A stretch of 37,836 bases of DNA. It comes from a bacterium (GTDB lineage Bacteria; Pseudomonadota; Alphaproteobacteria; Ferrovibrionales; Ferrovibrionaceae). The notes under the pieces are model-generated. The model saw nothing but the letters and a program-made list of their open reading frames with translations, did not search any database and was not told the DNA's origin. The stretch lies in the NCBI GenBank assembly GCA_022844005.1, contig JALHMN010000025.1:1-37836 (forward strand). The letters run 5' to 3'. The translations under genes and the position numbers were made by a program. This document shows, one piece after another, positions 1 to 8,659 of the stretch (position 1 is the stretch's first letter; every line of letters begins with the position of its first letter).

Positions 1-727
1 CTATGACTGGAGGACCGCGCTCTTCACGCTGGGCTGCCTCGGCTGGGGCATCACGCTCTCCTGCGCGCTCCTGCTCCGCCGCCCGCCGCCGGAAGCGGTC
101 CCCGCCGGGCCCGCGGCCCCGGTGCCGGAGGGGCACGGCATGACGGTGGCGCAGGCGCTCAGGACGCCGCAATTCGCCGCCATCGCGCTCACCCATTTCG
201 CCTGCTGTGCGGCGCATTCGGGGCCGATCTTCCACATGATCACCAATGCCATCGGCTGCGGCATCGCGCCCATGGCGGCGACCACGGTCTTGAGCGTCGC
301 CGGCTTCTCCGGCCTCATCGGCCGCATCGCCTGCGGCCTCTTGGCCGACCGGGTCGGCGCCAAGCCGATCGTGCTCTTGGGCCTCAGCACCCAGGCGCTT
401 TCCGTCGGGCTCTATCTCGTCGTCGACAGCCTGCCGGCCTTCTATGCGCTCTCGGTGCTGTTCGGCCTGTCCTACGGGGGCGTCATGCCGCTCTACGGCA
501 TCCTGGTGCGCGACTATTTCGGCGCCCGCATCATGGGCTCGGTGTTCGGCGCGGTGTCGATGGTCTCCACCCTCGGCATGGCGATCGGCCCCTGGGCCGG
601 CGGCTTCGTCTACGACCGCTTCGCCTCCTATGACTGGTTCTACATCGCCTCGCTGTCGATCGGCATCGGCGCCGTCCTGATCGCCCTCACCTGCCGGCCG
701 CCGCGGAGGGCGGTGGCGGTGGCATAA
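1..727 (+). CDS. MFS transporter, C-terminal part (5' end outside window)
   Basis: The open frame enters the window at base 2 and reads about 241 residues to the TAA at 725-727, so the N-terminal half is missing. Several hydrophobic helices typical of the second six-helix bundle of a major facilitator protein are visible. The segment RIACGLLADRVGAK matches the cytoplasmic loop motif between the first two helices of an MFS half. The end (GFVYDRFASYDWFYIAS) resembles monocarboxylate/organic-acid MFS proteins. The protein acts in the inner membrane; the substrate cannot be read from the sequence. It lies upstream of the transglutaminase operon but is separated by about 470 bp with its own promoter-like signals, so it is probably a separate transcription unit. 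The family call is firm; the substrate is unknown. Confidence 0.85.
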   Translation, partial: YDWRTALFTLGCLGWGITLSCALLLRRPPPEAVPAGPAAPVPEGHGMTVAQALRTPQFAAIALTHFACCAAHSGPIFHMITNAIGCGIAPMAATTVLSVAGFSGLIGRIACGLLADRVGAKPIVLLGLSTQALSVGLYLVVDSLPAFYALSVLFGLSYGGVMPLYGILVRDYFGARIMGSVFGAVSMVSTLGMAIGPWAGGFVYDRFASYDWFYIASLSIGIGAVLIALTCRPPRRAVAVA

Positions 728-831
728 GCGGCACCCCAGGCTGACTGTTATCTTGTTGCCACACCCATGTGGCGTGGTCGTGGTGAAGGCTGGTGTAGCG
801 CCGGTGAAATCGTGGTGCGCGGCGGGAGTCA

Positions 832-876
832 GGCGGAACTGGCGTTCCGCCCGGCCCTCGGCCGAGATTTCTCTTT
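832..876 (+). terminator. possible terminator hairpins downstream of the MFS gene
   Basis: A perfect 8-bp inverted repeat (GGCGGAAC, loop TGGC, GTTCCGCC) lies at 832-851. A second short hairpin (CGGCC-CTC-GGCCG, 852-864) follows, then a T-rich stretch (ATTTCTCTTTAT). Together these could end transcription of the upstream MFS gene. The T-run is interrupted, so this is not a strong Rho-independent terminator. A further small inverted repeat (GCCACA/TGTGGC) is at 758-773. Confidence 0.35.
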
Positions 877-895
877 ATGAGGAATTTCCTGGGTG

Positions 896-904
896 TGATA
901 TAAT
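896..904 (+). promoter_or_regulatory. extended -10 promoter element
   Basis: TGATATAAT is a perfect extended -10 (TGnTATAAT) inside an AT-rich patch in otherwise very GC-rich DNA. No good -35 lies 16-18 bp upstream, which an extended -10 can tolerate. Transcription to the right would start near 911. It would give the transglutaminase operon a leader of about 290 nt that contains the 957-997 hairpin. The role is inferred. Confidence 0.4.
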
Positions 905-956
905 TTAGTTTCGCGCTGTTGGACAATCGAAGACCCTACTCGGCAAACCGCCCAAA

Positions 957-997
957 GCGGAACTGCGCTTCCGCTTCGGGCGGAAGCCCAGTTCCGC
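957..997 (+). repeat. long near-perfect hairpin in the leader of the transglutaminase operon
   Basis: GCGGAACTG (957-965) pairs with CAGTTCCGC (989-997), and GCTTCCGC (967-974) pairs with GCGGAAGC (980-987). This gives a 17-bp stem with one C/C mismatch and a 5-nt TTCGG loop. It shares the GCGGAAC core with the smaller hairpin at 832-851, so the two may be copies of one extragenic palindrome. No T-run follows. The rest of the 728-1201 spacer shows nothing coding that I can support. Confidence 0.6.
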
Positions 998-1201
998 CCG
1001 CCCCCGGACGGATCCATAACAACCCTATGAAATATAACGACAATCAGGAGTCTTTCAGCATCGGCGAAAATGCCGAAACATTCCGTCTGCCTCAATTTTC
1101 ATCAGCGCCCGGCGCCACCTCCCGCGCCTTTCCGCCATCGCGGCATTGGTACGCTTCTTGACTGGTGCTACAGGTCGAGGGGTATCGGGGAGAGCCGTTC
1201 C

Positions 1202-4200
1202 GTGAGCATTCAAGTCGCCCTGCACCACAGGACCGAATATCGCTACGACCGGCTGGTGGGCCTGGGGCCGCAGGTTGTCCGCTTACGCCCGGCGCCGCAC
1301 AGCCGCACGCCCGTGCTCTCCTATTCGCTGAAGGTCGAACCGGCCGGCCATTTCCTCAACTGGCAGCAGGACCCCCAGGGTAACTATCTGGCCCGGCTGG
1401 TCTTTCCGGAACGGACCGATCGCTTCTCGATCACCGTCGACCTCGTCGCCGACATGGCGGTGATCAACCCCTTCGACTTCTTCATGGAGCCCTCGGCCGA
1501 GCAGTATCCCTTCCAGTACGATCCCGTGCTGGACGAGGAACTGGCGCCTTTCCGCAAGGTTTCCGCGCCCGGGCCGCTGCTCGCCGCCTACCTCGCCGAG
1601 ATCGATGCGAAGCCGCAGAAGACCATCGACTTCCTGGTCGAGCTGAATCGCGTGCTGCAGCAGAAGATCGGCTATGTCATCCGCATGGAGCCGGGCGTGC
1701 AGACGCCGGAAGAGACGCTGCAGAAGGCGCTCGGCTCCTGCCGCGACACCGGCTGGCTCTTGGTGCAGATCCTGCGGCACCTCGGCTTCGCCGCCCGCTT
1801 CGTCTCCGGCTACCTGATCCAGCTGGTGGCCGACCAGAAGCCGCTCGACGGGCCGGAAGGCACGACGGTGGATTTCACCGACCTGCACGCCTGGTGCGAG
1901 GTCTATCTGCCGGGCGCCGGCTGGATCGGCCTCGATCCCACCTCGGGCCTGCTGACCGGCGAGGGGCATATCCCGCTCGCCTGCTCGCCCGAACCGGGCA
2001 GCGCCGCCCCCATCACCGGCGCCGTCGACAAGGCCGAGGTCGAGTTCGGCTTCGAGATGAGCGTGCGGCGCATCGCCGAACGCCCGCGCGTGACCAGACC
2101 CTATTCGGATGCCAAATGGGCCTCGCTCCTCGAGCTCGGCCGCAAGGTGGACGGGCAACTGCAGGACATGGGCGTTCGCCTCACCATGGGGGGCGAGCCC
2201 ACCTTCGTCGCCGCCGACGATCCCGACGGGGCGGAATGGAACACCGATGCGCTGGGGCCGACGAAGCGGAAACTCGCCGGCCAGCTTCTGCGCCGCCTCG
2301 CCGACCGCTTCTCGCCCGGACATCTCCTGCACTACGGCCAGGGCAAGTGGTATCCGGGAGAACAGCTGCCCCGATGGGCGCTGGGCTGCCATTGGCGGAA
2401 AGACGGCGAGCCGGTCTGGCGCAACCCCGCTCTCCTCGCCGCCGATGAGGACGGCGACCCCGCCCTGGGGCCGAGCCAGTCGGAGGGCTTCATCACCGAT
2501 CTGGCGCGGCGGCTGCAGATCGATCCCGCCTTCTGCATCCCGGCCTATGAGGATGCCTGGTACTACCTGTGGAAGGAGCGGCGGCTGCCGGTCAATGTCG
2601 ACCCGCTGAAGAGCAGGCTCGCCGATCCGCTGGAGCGGGCCCGCCTCGCCCGCGTCTTCGAACAGGGTCTGGAGAAGGTGGTGGGCTATGCCCTGCCGCT
2701 CGCCCGCGGGGAGGGCAACGGGTCTGGCTACTGGAAGAGCGGGCCGTGGACGCTGCGGCCCCAGACCATGTTCCTGATTCCGGGCGATTCGCCCATGGGT
2801 TATCGCCTGCCGCTCGATTCGCTGCCCTGGGTGAGCGAAGCCGACTACCCCTATGTCTATCCCCAGGATCCGATGGAGGAGCGGAAGCCGCTGCCCTCCG
2901 CCCAGGCCTTCCGCCTCGACCCCGCTGCGATCCGCGCTCGGGCGCCGGGTCCCGTCGCCCAGGGCCGGCGCGAGCAGGCGGTGGAGAAGCCGGCCCCCGG
3001 CGCTTCCGATCCGAGCGTCGTGCGCACCTCGCTCTGCGTCGAGGTCCGCGACGGGCTGATGCACATCTTCATGCCGCCCGCGGAGACCGCCGAGGACTAT
3101 CTCGAGCTGATCGGTGCGATCGAGGATGTGGCGACGGCGCGGGCGCAGAAGGTGATGATCGAGGGCTATGCGCCTCCCGACGACCCCCGCCTCCATCATT
3201 TCTCGGTCACCCCCGATCCCGGCGTGATCGAGGTGAACATCCATCCCTCGGAAACCTGGGACGACCTCGTCGACAAGACCTCGGCCATCTACGAGGAGGC
3301 CCGCGCCACCCGGCTGATCACCGAGAAATTCATGCTGGACGGACGGCATGTCGGCACCGGCGGCGGCAACCACATCGTGCTGGGCGGCAGCACCCCGGCG
3401 GACTCCCCGCTGCTCCGCCGCCCGGATCTGCTGAAGAGCCTGCTCGGCTACTGGCACAACCACCCGGCTCTCTCCTATCTCTTCTCCGGCCTCTTCATCG
3501 GGCCGACCAGCCAGCATCCGCGCATCGACGAGGGCCGCGATTCCGCCACCTACGAGCTCGAAGTGGCGTTCAAGGCGCTCGACCGCGAAGGCCGCGCCCA
3601 GCCCTGGCTGGTCGATCGCATCTTCCGCGACGTGCTGATCGACGTGACCGGCAACACGCACCGCACCGAGTTCTGCATCGACAAGCTCTATTCGCCCGAC
3701 AGTGCCGCCGGCCGCCGCGGCCTCCTCGAACTCCGCGCCTTCGAGATGCCCCCGCATGCGCGGATGAGCGCGGCGCAGCAGCTTCTCCTCCGCGCCCTGG
3801 TCGGCTGGTTCTGGCAGGAACCCTATGACCGGCCGCTCGCCCGCTTCGGCACCCGCCTGCATGACGAGTTCATGTTGCCCTTCTTCGTCGCCCAGGATTT
3901 CGCCGATGTGCTGGCCGACCTGAAGCGCGCCGGCTACGGCTTCGATCCGGAATGGTTCCAGGCGCATCACGAATTCCGCTTCCCCCAGATCGGCAAGGTC
4001 GCCCAGCGGGGCATCGAACTGGAGCTGCGCACGGCGCTGGAACCCTGGCACGTGCTGGGCGAGGACGGGGCGCCGGGCGGCACGGTCCGCTTCGTCGACA
4101 GTTCGGTCGAGCGCATGCAGGTGAAGCTCGACGGCATGACCGCCGACCGCCACGTTCTCCTCTGCAACGGTCGCGCGGTGCCGCTCAGGGCCACCGGACG

Positions 4201-4522
4201 CAAGGGCGAATACGTGGCGGGCGTCCGCTATCGCGCCTGGCAGCCGGCGCGCGCGCTGCATCCGACCATCCCGGTCGATGCGCCGCTCGTCTTCGACCTC
4301 TACGACACCTGGTCGGAGCGGGCGATCGGCGGCGCCACCTATCACGTGGCCCATCCCGGCGGGCGGAACTACGACCGCTTCCCGGTGAACGCCAACGAGG
4401 CGGAAGCGCGGCGGCGAGCGCGGTTCTTCCCCATGGGCCATACCCCGGGGCAGAGCGTCCTGTCGCCGGTCACCGCCGCGGGCGAACACCCGGTCACCCT
4501 CGACCTCCGCCACGCCAGGTAA
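1202..4522 (+). CDS. transglutaminase-like/DUF2126 protein
   Basis: An 1106-residue protein from a GTG at 1202 with a good Shine-Dalgarno (GGGGAGA, 1187-1193). The frame is open upstream, but the family's usual N-terminus begins at this GTG (SIQVALHHRTEYRYDR). Order of parts: the beta-rich N-terminal region of bacterial transglutaminases; a transglutaminase-like cysteine-peptidase core with Cys180 (GSCRDTGWLL), His229 (DLHAWCEV) and Asp245 (GLDPTSG); then a very long DUF2126 region. DUF2126 has been proposed from comparative genomics to be a carboxylate-amine ligase; I recall this without being able to check it. The gene is followed 4 bp later by an ATP-grasp/alpha-E gene and then a second transglutaminase, the standard neighbourhood of this family. 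The protein probably cleaves or transfers amide bonds in an unknown peptide; no substrate can be named. Confidence 0.88.
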   Translation: MSIQVALHHRTEYRYDRLVGLGPQVVRLRPAPHSRTPVLSYSLKVEPAGHFLNWQQDPQGNYLARLVFPERTDRFSITVDLVADMAVINPFDFFMEPSAEQYPFQYDPVLDEELAPFRKVSAPGPLLAAYLAEIDAKPQKTIDFLVELNRVLQQKIGYVIRMEPGVQTPEETLQKALGSCRDTGWLLVQILRHLGFAARFVSGYLIQLVADQKPLDGPEGTTVDFTDLHAWCEVYLPGAGWIGLDPTSGLLTGEGHIPLACSPEPGSAAPITGAVDKAEVEFGFEMSVRRIAERPRVTRPYSDAKWASLLELGRKVDGQLQDMGVRLTMGGEPTFVAADDPDGAEWNTDALGPTKRKLAGQLLRRLADRFSPGHLLHYGQGKWYPGEQLPRWALGCHWRKDGEPVWRNPALLAADEDGDPALGPSQSEGFITDLARRLQIDPAFCIPAYEDAWYYLWKERRLPVNVDPLKSRLADPLERARLARVFEQGLEKVVGYALPLARGEGNGSGYWKSGPWTLRPQTMFLIPGDSPMGYRLPLDSLPWVSEADYPYVYPQDPMEERKPLPSAQAFRLDPAAIRARAPGPVAQGRREQAVEKPAPGASDPSVVRTSLCVEVRDGLMHIFMPPAETAEDYLELIGAIEDVATARAQKVMIEGYAPPDDPRLHHFSVTPDPGVIEVNIHPSETWDDLVDKTSAIYEEARATRLITEKFMLDGRHVGTGGGNHIVLGGSTPADSPLLRRPDLLKSLLGYWHNHPALSYLFSGLFIGPTSQHPRIDEGRDSATYELEVAFKALDREGRAQPWLVDRIFRDVLIDVTGNTHRTEFCIDKLYSPDSAAGRRGLLELRAFEMPPHARMSAAQQLLLRALVGWFWQEPYDRPLARFGTRLHDEFMLPFFVAQDFADVLADLKRAGYGFDPEWFQAHHEFRFPQIGKVAQRGIELELRTALEPWHVLGEDGAPGGTVRFVDSSVERMQVKLDGMTADRHVLLCNGRAVPLRATGRKGEYVAGVRYRAWQPARALHPTIPVDAPLVFDLYDTWSERAIGGATYHVAHPGGRNYDRFPVNANEAEARRRARFFPMGHTPGQSVLSPVTAAGEHPVTLDLRHAR

Positions 4523-4526
4523 GGCG

Positions 4527-7046
4527 GTGCTGGCATCCGGCGTCGGGATCGGCAAGACTCCGGACGCAATGAACGAGGCCTACGACGAACTGGCATCCGG
4601 CCAGGGTGCCTTCCGGCCGCACTGGCGCGGCCTGATGGCGACCCTGGGCTCGCTCCCGCCGGAGCTGATCGCCGAGCGCGCCGCCCGGGCCCGCGCGCAT
4701 TTCGCCGAGGCGGACGAGTTCCTCGCCATCTACGGCCGCCAGCCGGATCACCCGACCTGGAGCTTCGACCTCCTGCCGATGATCCTGCCCGAGGCGGAAT
4801 GGGACACCCTGGCCGCCGGCCTCGTGCAGCGTGCCCGCCTGCTGGACTTGGTGCTGGACGACATCTACGGCGAACAGCGGCTGATCCGCGAGGGTGCGCT
4901 CCCGCCCTACCTGATCTATGCCAATCCAGAATTCCTGCGGCCCATGCGACGGCCGCGCGCGGGCGGCGAGCAGGGCCGTCTGCACTTCTATGCCGCCGAT
5001 GTCATTCGCGTCTCTGACGGCAGCTGGCGCATCTTCGCCGACCGCACCCAGGCCCCGGCCGGCATCGGCTATGCGCTCCGCAACCGGCGTGTGCTCGCGC
5101 GGACCTTTCCCGAGGCCTTCCGCGCCGCCCCGGTCCGCCGCCTCCGCCCCTTCGTCGAGCTGTGGCAGTCGAGCCTGCTCGACCTTGGCAGCCGGCGTCG
5201 CGACGACCCACGCGCGGTGCTGCTGACCCCCGGCCCCTATAATCCTGCCTATTTCGAGCACGTCTATCTCGCCCGCGAGCTGGGGCTGACGCTCGCCCGG
5301 GGTGCCGATCTCACCGTGCGCGATGCCGCCGTCTACCTGAAGACGCTCGACGGGCTGATGCCGGTCGACGTGATCTACCGTCGGGTCGACGGGGCCTGGT
5401 GCGATCCGCTCGAACTGCGTGAGGATTCCACGCTGGGCCTGGCCGGCCTGATCGAGGCCGAACGCAGCGGCAACGTGGTGATCGTAAACCTGCCCGGATC
5501 GGCGGCGATCGAGACCCCGGCCTTCGCGCCCTTCCTTCCGGCCCTCTCCCGCCGCCTGCTGGGCGAGCAGTTGAAGCTGCCGGCGGTCACCACCTGGTGG
5601 TGCGGCCAGTCCGCCCCTTTGGCCGAGGTTCGGGGCAATCTCGGCCGCTTCCTGTTCCGTCCCGTCTTCGCCACCGACCCCATTCCCGTTGACGCCACCG
5701 CGCTCGGCGCAAAGGAACGCAAGGCCTTCGAGGCCGACCTTCTTTCCCATCCCGAACGTTTCGTCGCCATCGAGCGCGTCGCCCACGGGCTGGTGCCCAC
5801 GCTGGGCGAGGGCGGCATGACCCCCCAGCCTGTGGTGCTGCGGGTCGCCCTGGTGCGCAGCGGCGACGACTGGGTGGCGATGCCGGGCGGCGTCGCCCGC
5901 GTGGTGGCGGGCGACTCGCTCTACCGGGGCACACTGCGGCACGGCGGCATCGCCAAGGACGTGTGGGTGCTGACCACGGAGGAGCAGGACGTCTATGTCC
6001 CCGCCGCCGGGCGCCGGTCGCCCGCCATCCTGCGCGCCACCGGCGCGCTGCAAAGCCGGGCCGCCGACGACCTGTTCTGGCTGGGACGCTACACCGAGCG
6101 GCTCGACGGCGGCGCGCGCCTGTTTCGCGCCGCCATCGGCCGGCTTTCCGGCGGTGGCCTCGGCGCCCGCGACATGGCCGAACTGCAGCTTCTCGCCCAG
6201 GCGTTGTCACGCAACGGCTGGATCGAATCGACCATCGCGCATGCACCCGTCGACGGCAGCATGTTCGCCGGCGGCCTCTCGGATGTCGCCGCGGACGGCG
6301 GCGCGCTGCGCGATGCGCTGGTCGCGGTGCGCCAGCTGGCCTTTGCCGTGCGCGATCGCCTCTCGCTCGACATGTGGCAAAGCCTCAACCACATGCTGAC
6401 CGATGTGCGCGGCGCCCTCGCACGCGGCAATCGCGATGTCGACCGCCTGCTCGACGCCCTCGACGGGCTGGTGCGCTCGATCGCGGCCTTCGGCGGCCTG
6501 GTGGCGGAGAACATGACCCGCGGCAGCGGCTGGCGCTTCCTCGAGATGGGCCGTCGGCTGGAACGCGGCATCGGCATCGCCCGCACCATCGCCGGCGTAC
6601 TGGACGTACCGCCCCGGCGCACCGATATCGGCCTGAGGCTGGCGCTGGAACTCTGCGATTCCACGATCACCTACCGCACCCGCTATCCGACCGAGCCGCG
6701 CCTCGGCCCCGCGCTCGACCTCGTCCTGGTCGACGGCTCCAACCCCCGGGCGCTGCTGTTCCAGTTGGCCGACCTGCGTCAGCACCTGACCCTGCTCGCC
6801 ACCGAGGGAGCCGAGCGCCAGCAGGTCGAGGCAATGATCGTCGCCATAGAGCACTTCCCACTGGCCGATCTGGAGACCGGGCGCGACACGGTCGACGCGG
6901 CGCCGGCTGTCGCGTTGCTCGACGATCTGGTCGGCCGGCTCATGACGCTTTCCGACCTGATCACCCGCAACTTCTTCTCCCATATCGACGTGCCGCACAT
7001 CCTGACGATCGCCGCCCCGGTGGCGGCCGAGATGGAGCCGGCCTGA
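4527..7046 (+). CDS. circularly permuted ATP-grasp ligase fused to alpha-E domain
   Basis: An 839-residue protein. The N-terminal half (about residues 60-480) matches the circularly permuted type 2 ATP-grasp family, with segments such as LDDIYGEQRLI, PYLIYANPEFLRPM and TTWWCGQ. The C-terminal part, from about residue 507 (LQSRAADDLFWLGRYTERL), is the all-helical alpha-E (DUF403) domain. In many genomes these are separate genes; here they are fused. The frame opens at a GTG at 4527, but an ATG at 4569 (MNEAYDELASGQG) matches the family's usual start better. Neither has a clearly superior ribosome site. An ATP-grasp protein would ligate a carboxylate to an amine or thiol using ATP, fitting the transglutaminases on both sides. 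The stop overlaps the next start (TGATG), indicating translational coupling. The chemistry in this family is predicted, not proven. Confidence 0.88.
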   Translation: MLASGVGIGKTPDAMNEAYDELASGQGAFRPHWRGLMATLGSLPPELIAERAARARAHFAEADEFLAIYGRQPDHPTWSFDLLPMILPEAEWDTLAAGLVQRARLLDLVLDDIYGEQRLIREGALPPYLIYANPEFLRPMRRPRAGGEQGRLHFYAADVIRVSDGSWRIFADRTQAPAGIGYALRNRRVLARTFPEAFRAAPVRRLRPFVELWQSSLLDLGSRRRDDPRAVLLTPGPYNPAYFEHVYLARELGLTLARGADLTVRDAAVYLKTLDGLMPVDVIYRRVDGAWCDPLELREDSTLGLAGLIEAERSGNVVIVNLPGSAAIETPAFAPFLPALSRRLLGEQLKLPAVTTWWCGQSAPLAEVRGNLGRFLFRPVFATDPIPVDATALGAKERKAFEADLLSHPERFVAIERVAHGLVPTLGEGGMTPQPVVLRVALVRSGDDWVAMPGGVARVVAGDSLYRGTLRHGGIAKDVWVLTTEEQDVYVPAAGRRSPAILRATGALQSRAADDLFWLGRYTERLDGGARLFRAAIGRLSGGGLGARDMAELQLLAQALSRNGWIESTIAHAPVDGSMFAGGLSDVAADGGALRDALVAVRQLAFAVRDRLSLDMWQSLNHMLTDVRGALARGNRDVDRLLDALDGLVRSIAAFGGLVAENMTRGSGWRFLEMGRRLERGIGIARTIAGVLDVPPRRTDIGLRLALELCDSTITYRTRYPTEPRLGPALDLVLVDGSNPRALLFQLADLRQHLTLLATEGAERQQVEAMIVAIEHFPLADLETGRDTVDAAPAVALLDDLVGRLMTLSDLITRNFFSHIDVPHILTIAAPVAAEMEPA

Positions 7047-7927
7047 TGCGCTATGCGCTACGCCACCTGACCCGCTACGCCTATGGCGCTCCGGTCGATC
7101 TCGGCTATCACCTGCTGCGGCTGACGCCGGCCGAGACACCGCGACAACGGTTGCTGGAGCGCGGCCTTGTCATTTCCCCGGTGCCGAACCGCCTGGCCGA
7201 TCTCAGCGATCACTTCGGCAACGGCGTGGCGCATGTCTCGATCGAGCACCGGCATGACAGTTTCGAAACGCTCCTGGAAGCGACCGTCGAGGTCGACGGC
7301 TTCGATACTGCGGCCCTTGCGCCTGGACCGGCCTGGGAAACGGTGCGCGACGCCATCCGCGACGACGGCTTTCCCGGCGACCCGGCGGCGGCGGAGTTCG
7401 CCTACGGCTCGCCGCTCGCACCTGCCGATGCGCGCGCGGGTGCCTATGCGGCGAAGTCCTTCACCGCCGGCCGGCCGATCACCGTCGCGCTCCGCGACCT
7501 CACCTCGCGCATCCGCCGCGATTTCGACTACCTGCCCGGAACCACGACCGTATCGACGCCCGTCGCCACCGTGCTCACCACGCGCCGCGGCGTCTGCCAG
7601 GATTTCGCGCATGTGATGATCGCCGGACTGCGTCATCTGGGTCTGCCGGCGCGCTATGTTTCGGGCTATCTGCGCAGCTATCCGCCCGAGGACGCGGGAC
7701 TGCATCGCGGGTTCGATGCCAGTCACGCCTGGGTCTCCGCATGGTGCGGGTCCGGTCAGGGCTGGCTCGAGTTCGATCCGACCAATGATCTGGTAGTGGA
7801 TGACGAGCACATCGTGCTGGCCTATGGCCGCGACTTCGCCGATGTGAGCCCGCTGCGCGGCGTGATCCTGGGCGGCGGCGTGCACGTGGTCGAGGTCGAG
7901 GTGACGGTGACCCCGATCGAGGCCTGA
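7046..7927 (+). CDS. transglutaminase-like cysteine peptidase family protein
   Basis: A 293-residue protein starting at the ATG that overlaps the preceding stop. Upstream in-frame codons are only the shadow of the ATP-grasp gene. The N-terminal region (MRYALRHLTRYAYGAPVDLG) is the beta-rich bacterial transglutaminase N-domain. The catalytic core shows Cys184 (RRGVCQDFAHVM), His227 (DASHAWVS) and Asp244 (EFDPTND), so the triad is intact. There is no signal peptide, so it acts in the cytoplasm like its two operon partners. Many conserved loci of this type also carry an Anbu proteasome-like subunit next to this gene; none is present downstream here, where a convergent crotonase gene begins 3 bp later. 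Confidence 0.9.
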   Translation: MRYALRHLTRYAYGAPVDLGYHLLRLTPAETPRQRLLERGLVISPVPNRLADLSDHFGNGVAHVSIEHRHDSFETLLEATVEVDGFDTAALAPGPAWETVRDAIRDDGFPGDPAAAEFAYGSPLAPADARAGAYAAKSFTAGRPITVALRDLTSRIRRDFDYLPGTTTVSTPVATVLTTRRGVCQDFAHVMIAGLRHLGLPARYVSGYLRSYPPEDAGLHRGFDASHAWVSAWCGSGQGWLEFDPTNDLVVDDEHIVLAYGRDFADVSPLRGVILGGGVHVVEVEVTVTPIEA

Positions 7928-7930
7928 GCG

Positions 7931-8659
7931 CTACGCCCTGAAGGCGCGCATGCGCCGGTTCGCCTCACGGCCTTCCTCCAGCGCCTCGACGAAGGGAAGA
8001 TCGAGGGTGCGATAGAACAACCCCTTGGTGAGCGCCATCGCTTCGCGCCTGTTGCCGGCCAGCGCCGTCGCCAGGTCGAGCGCCACCGGCACCACCTCCG
8101 CTTCGTCCACGACGCGATTGATCATGCCGAGCGCCAGCGCCTGCTCCGCTTCCACGGGCCGGCCCAGCGCCACCATCTCGAAAGCGGCCTTCCGCCCGAC
8201 CGCGCGGACGAGGCTGGTCATCACCACGGCGGCAACGATACCGCGCTGCAGTTCCGGGTAGCCGAAGCTGGCGCCCTGCGCCATTACCACCATGTCGCTC
8301 GACAGCGCCAATCCCGCCCCGCCGCCACGGGCGACGCCGTTCACCGCCGCGATGACCGGTTTCGACATCTGCAACGGCAAACCCTGCAGGGTCGCCGACA
8401 AGATCGCACGCTCGTCGACCAGGGCCTGATTGTCGGGCGTGAGTTGCTTGAACTCGTCGGTATCCGCGCCGGCACAGAAGCCGCGCCCCGCGCCGGTCAG
8501 CACCACGGCCCGGACGCCGGCTTCTGCTTCCGCCGCGTTCAGGGCCTCGATGAGGGCGCGGGTCAATCCGATGTCGAGCGCGTTCAGCTTCTCGGGGCGG
8601 TTCAGCGTCAGCAGGCGGACGGCATCCTTGTCCTCGATCTTCAATGGACCGCTCGTCAT
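7931..8659 (-). CDS. crotonase/enoyl-CoA hydratase-isomerase family protein
   Basis: A 242-residue crotonase-fold protein starting at the ATG at 8659 with a strong Shine-Dalgarno (GGAAGGAAGG). This start overlaps the stop of the upstream MFS gene by ATGA. The oxyanion-hole segment GRGFCAGAD and the turn RGGGAGLALSSD are clear. Of the two glutamates used by mitochondrial enoyl-CoA hydratase, only the second is kept (Glu136 in SFGYPELQRG). The first is replaced by Gly116 (GGGAG where hydratases have GGGCE). It may therefore be an isomerase, hydrolase or decarboxylase rather than a true hydratase. It is the last gene of the long minus-strand run that encodes CoA-ester metabolism. Confidence 0.85.
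   Translation of the reverse strand: MTSGPLKIEDKDAVRLLTLNRPEKLNALDIGLTRALIEALNAAEAEAGVRAVVLTGAGRGFCAGADTDEFKQLTPDNQALVDERAILSATLQGLPLQMSKPVIAAVNGVARGGGAGLALSSDMVVMAQGASFGYPELQRGIVAAVVMTSLVRAVGRKAAFEMVALGRPVEAEQALALGMINRVVDEAEVVPVALDLATALAGNRREAMALTKGLFYRTLDLPFVEALEEGREANRRMRAFRA

Noticed and set aside
1283-4555. Open frame of over 1000 codons on the minus strand opposite the transglutaminase/DUF2126 gene
   Set aside because: Arg/Gly/Ala/Glu-rich translation without any recognisable domain; it is the usual antisense shadow of a long high-GC gene, whose plus-strand product has clear catalytic motifs.
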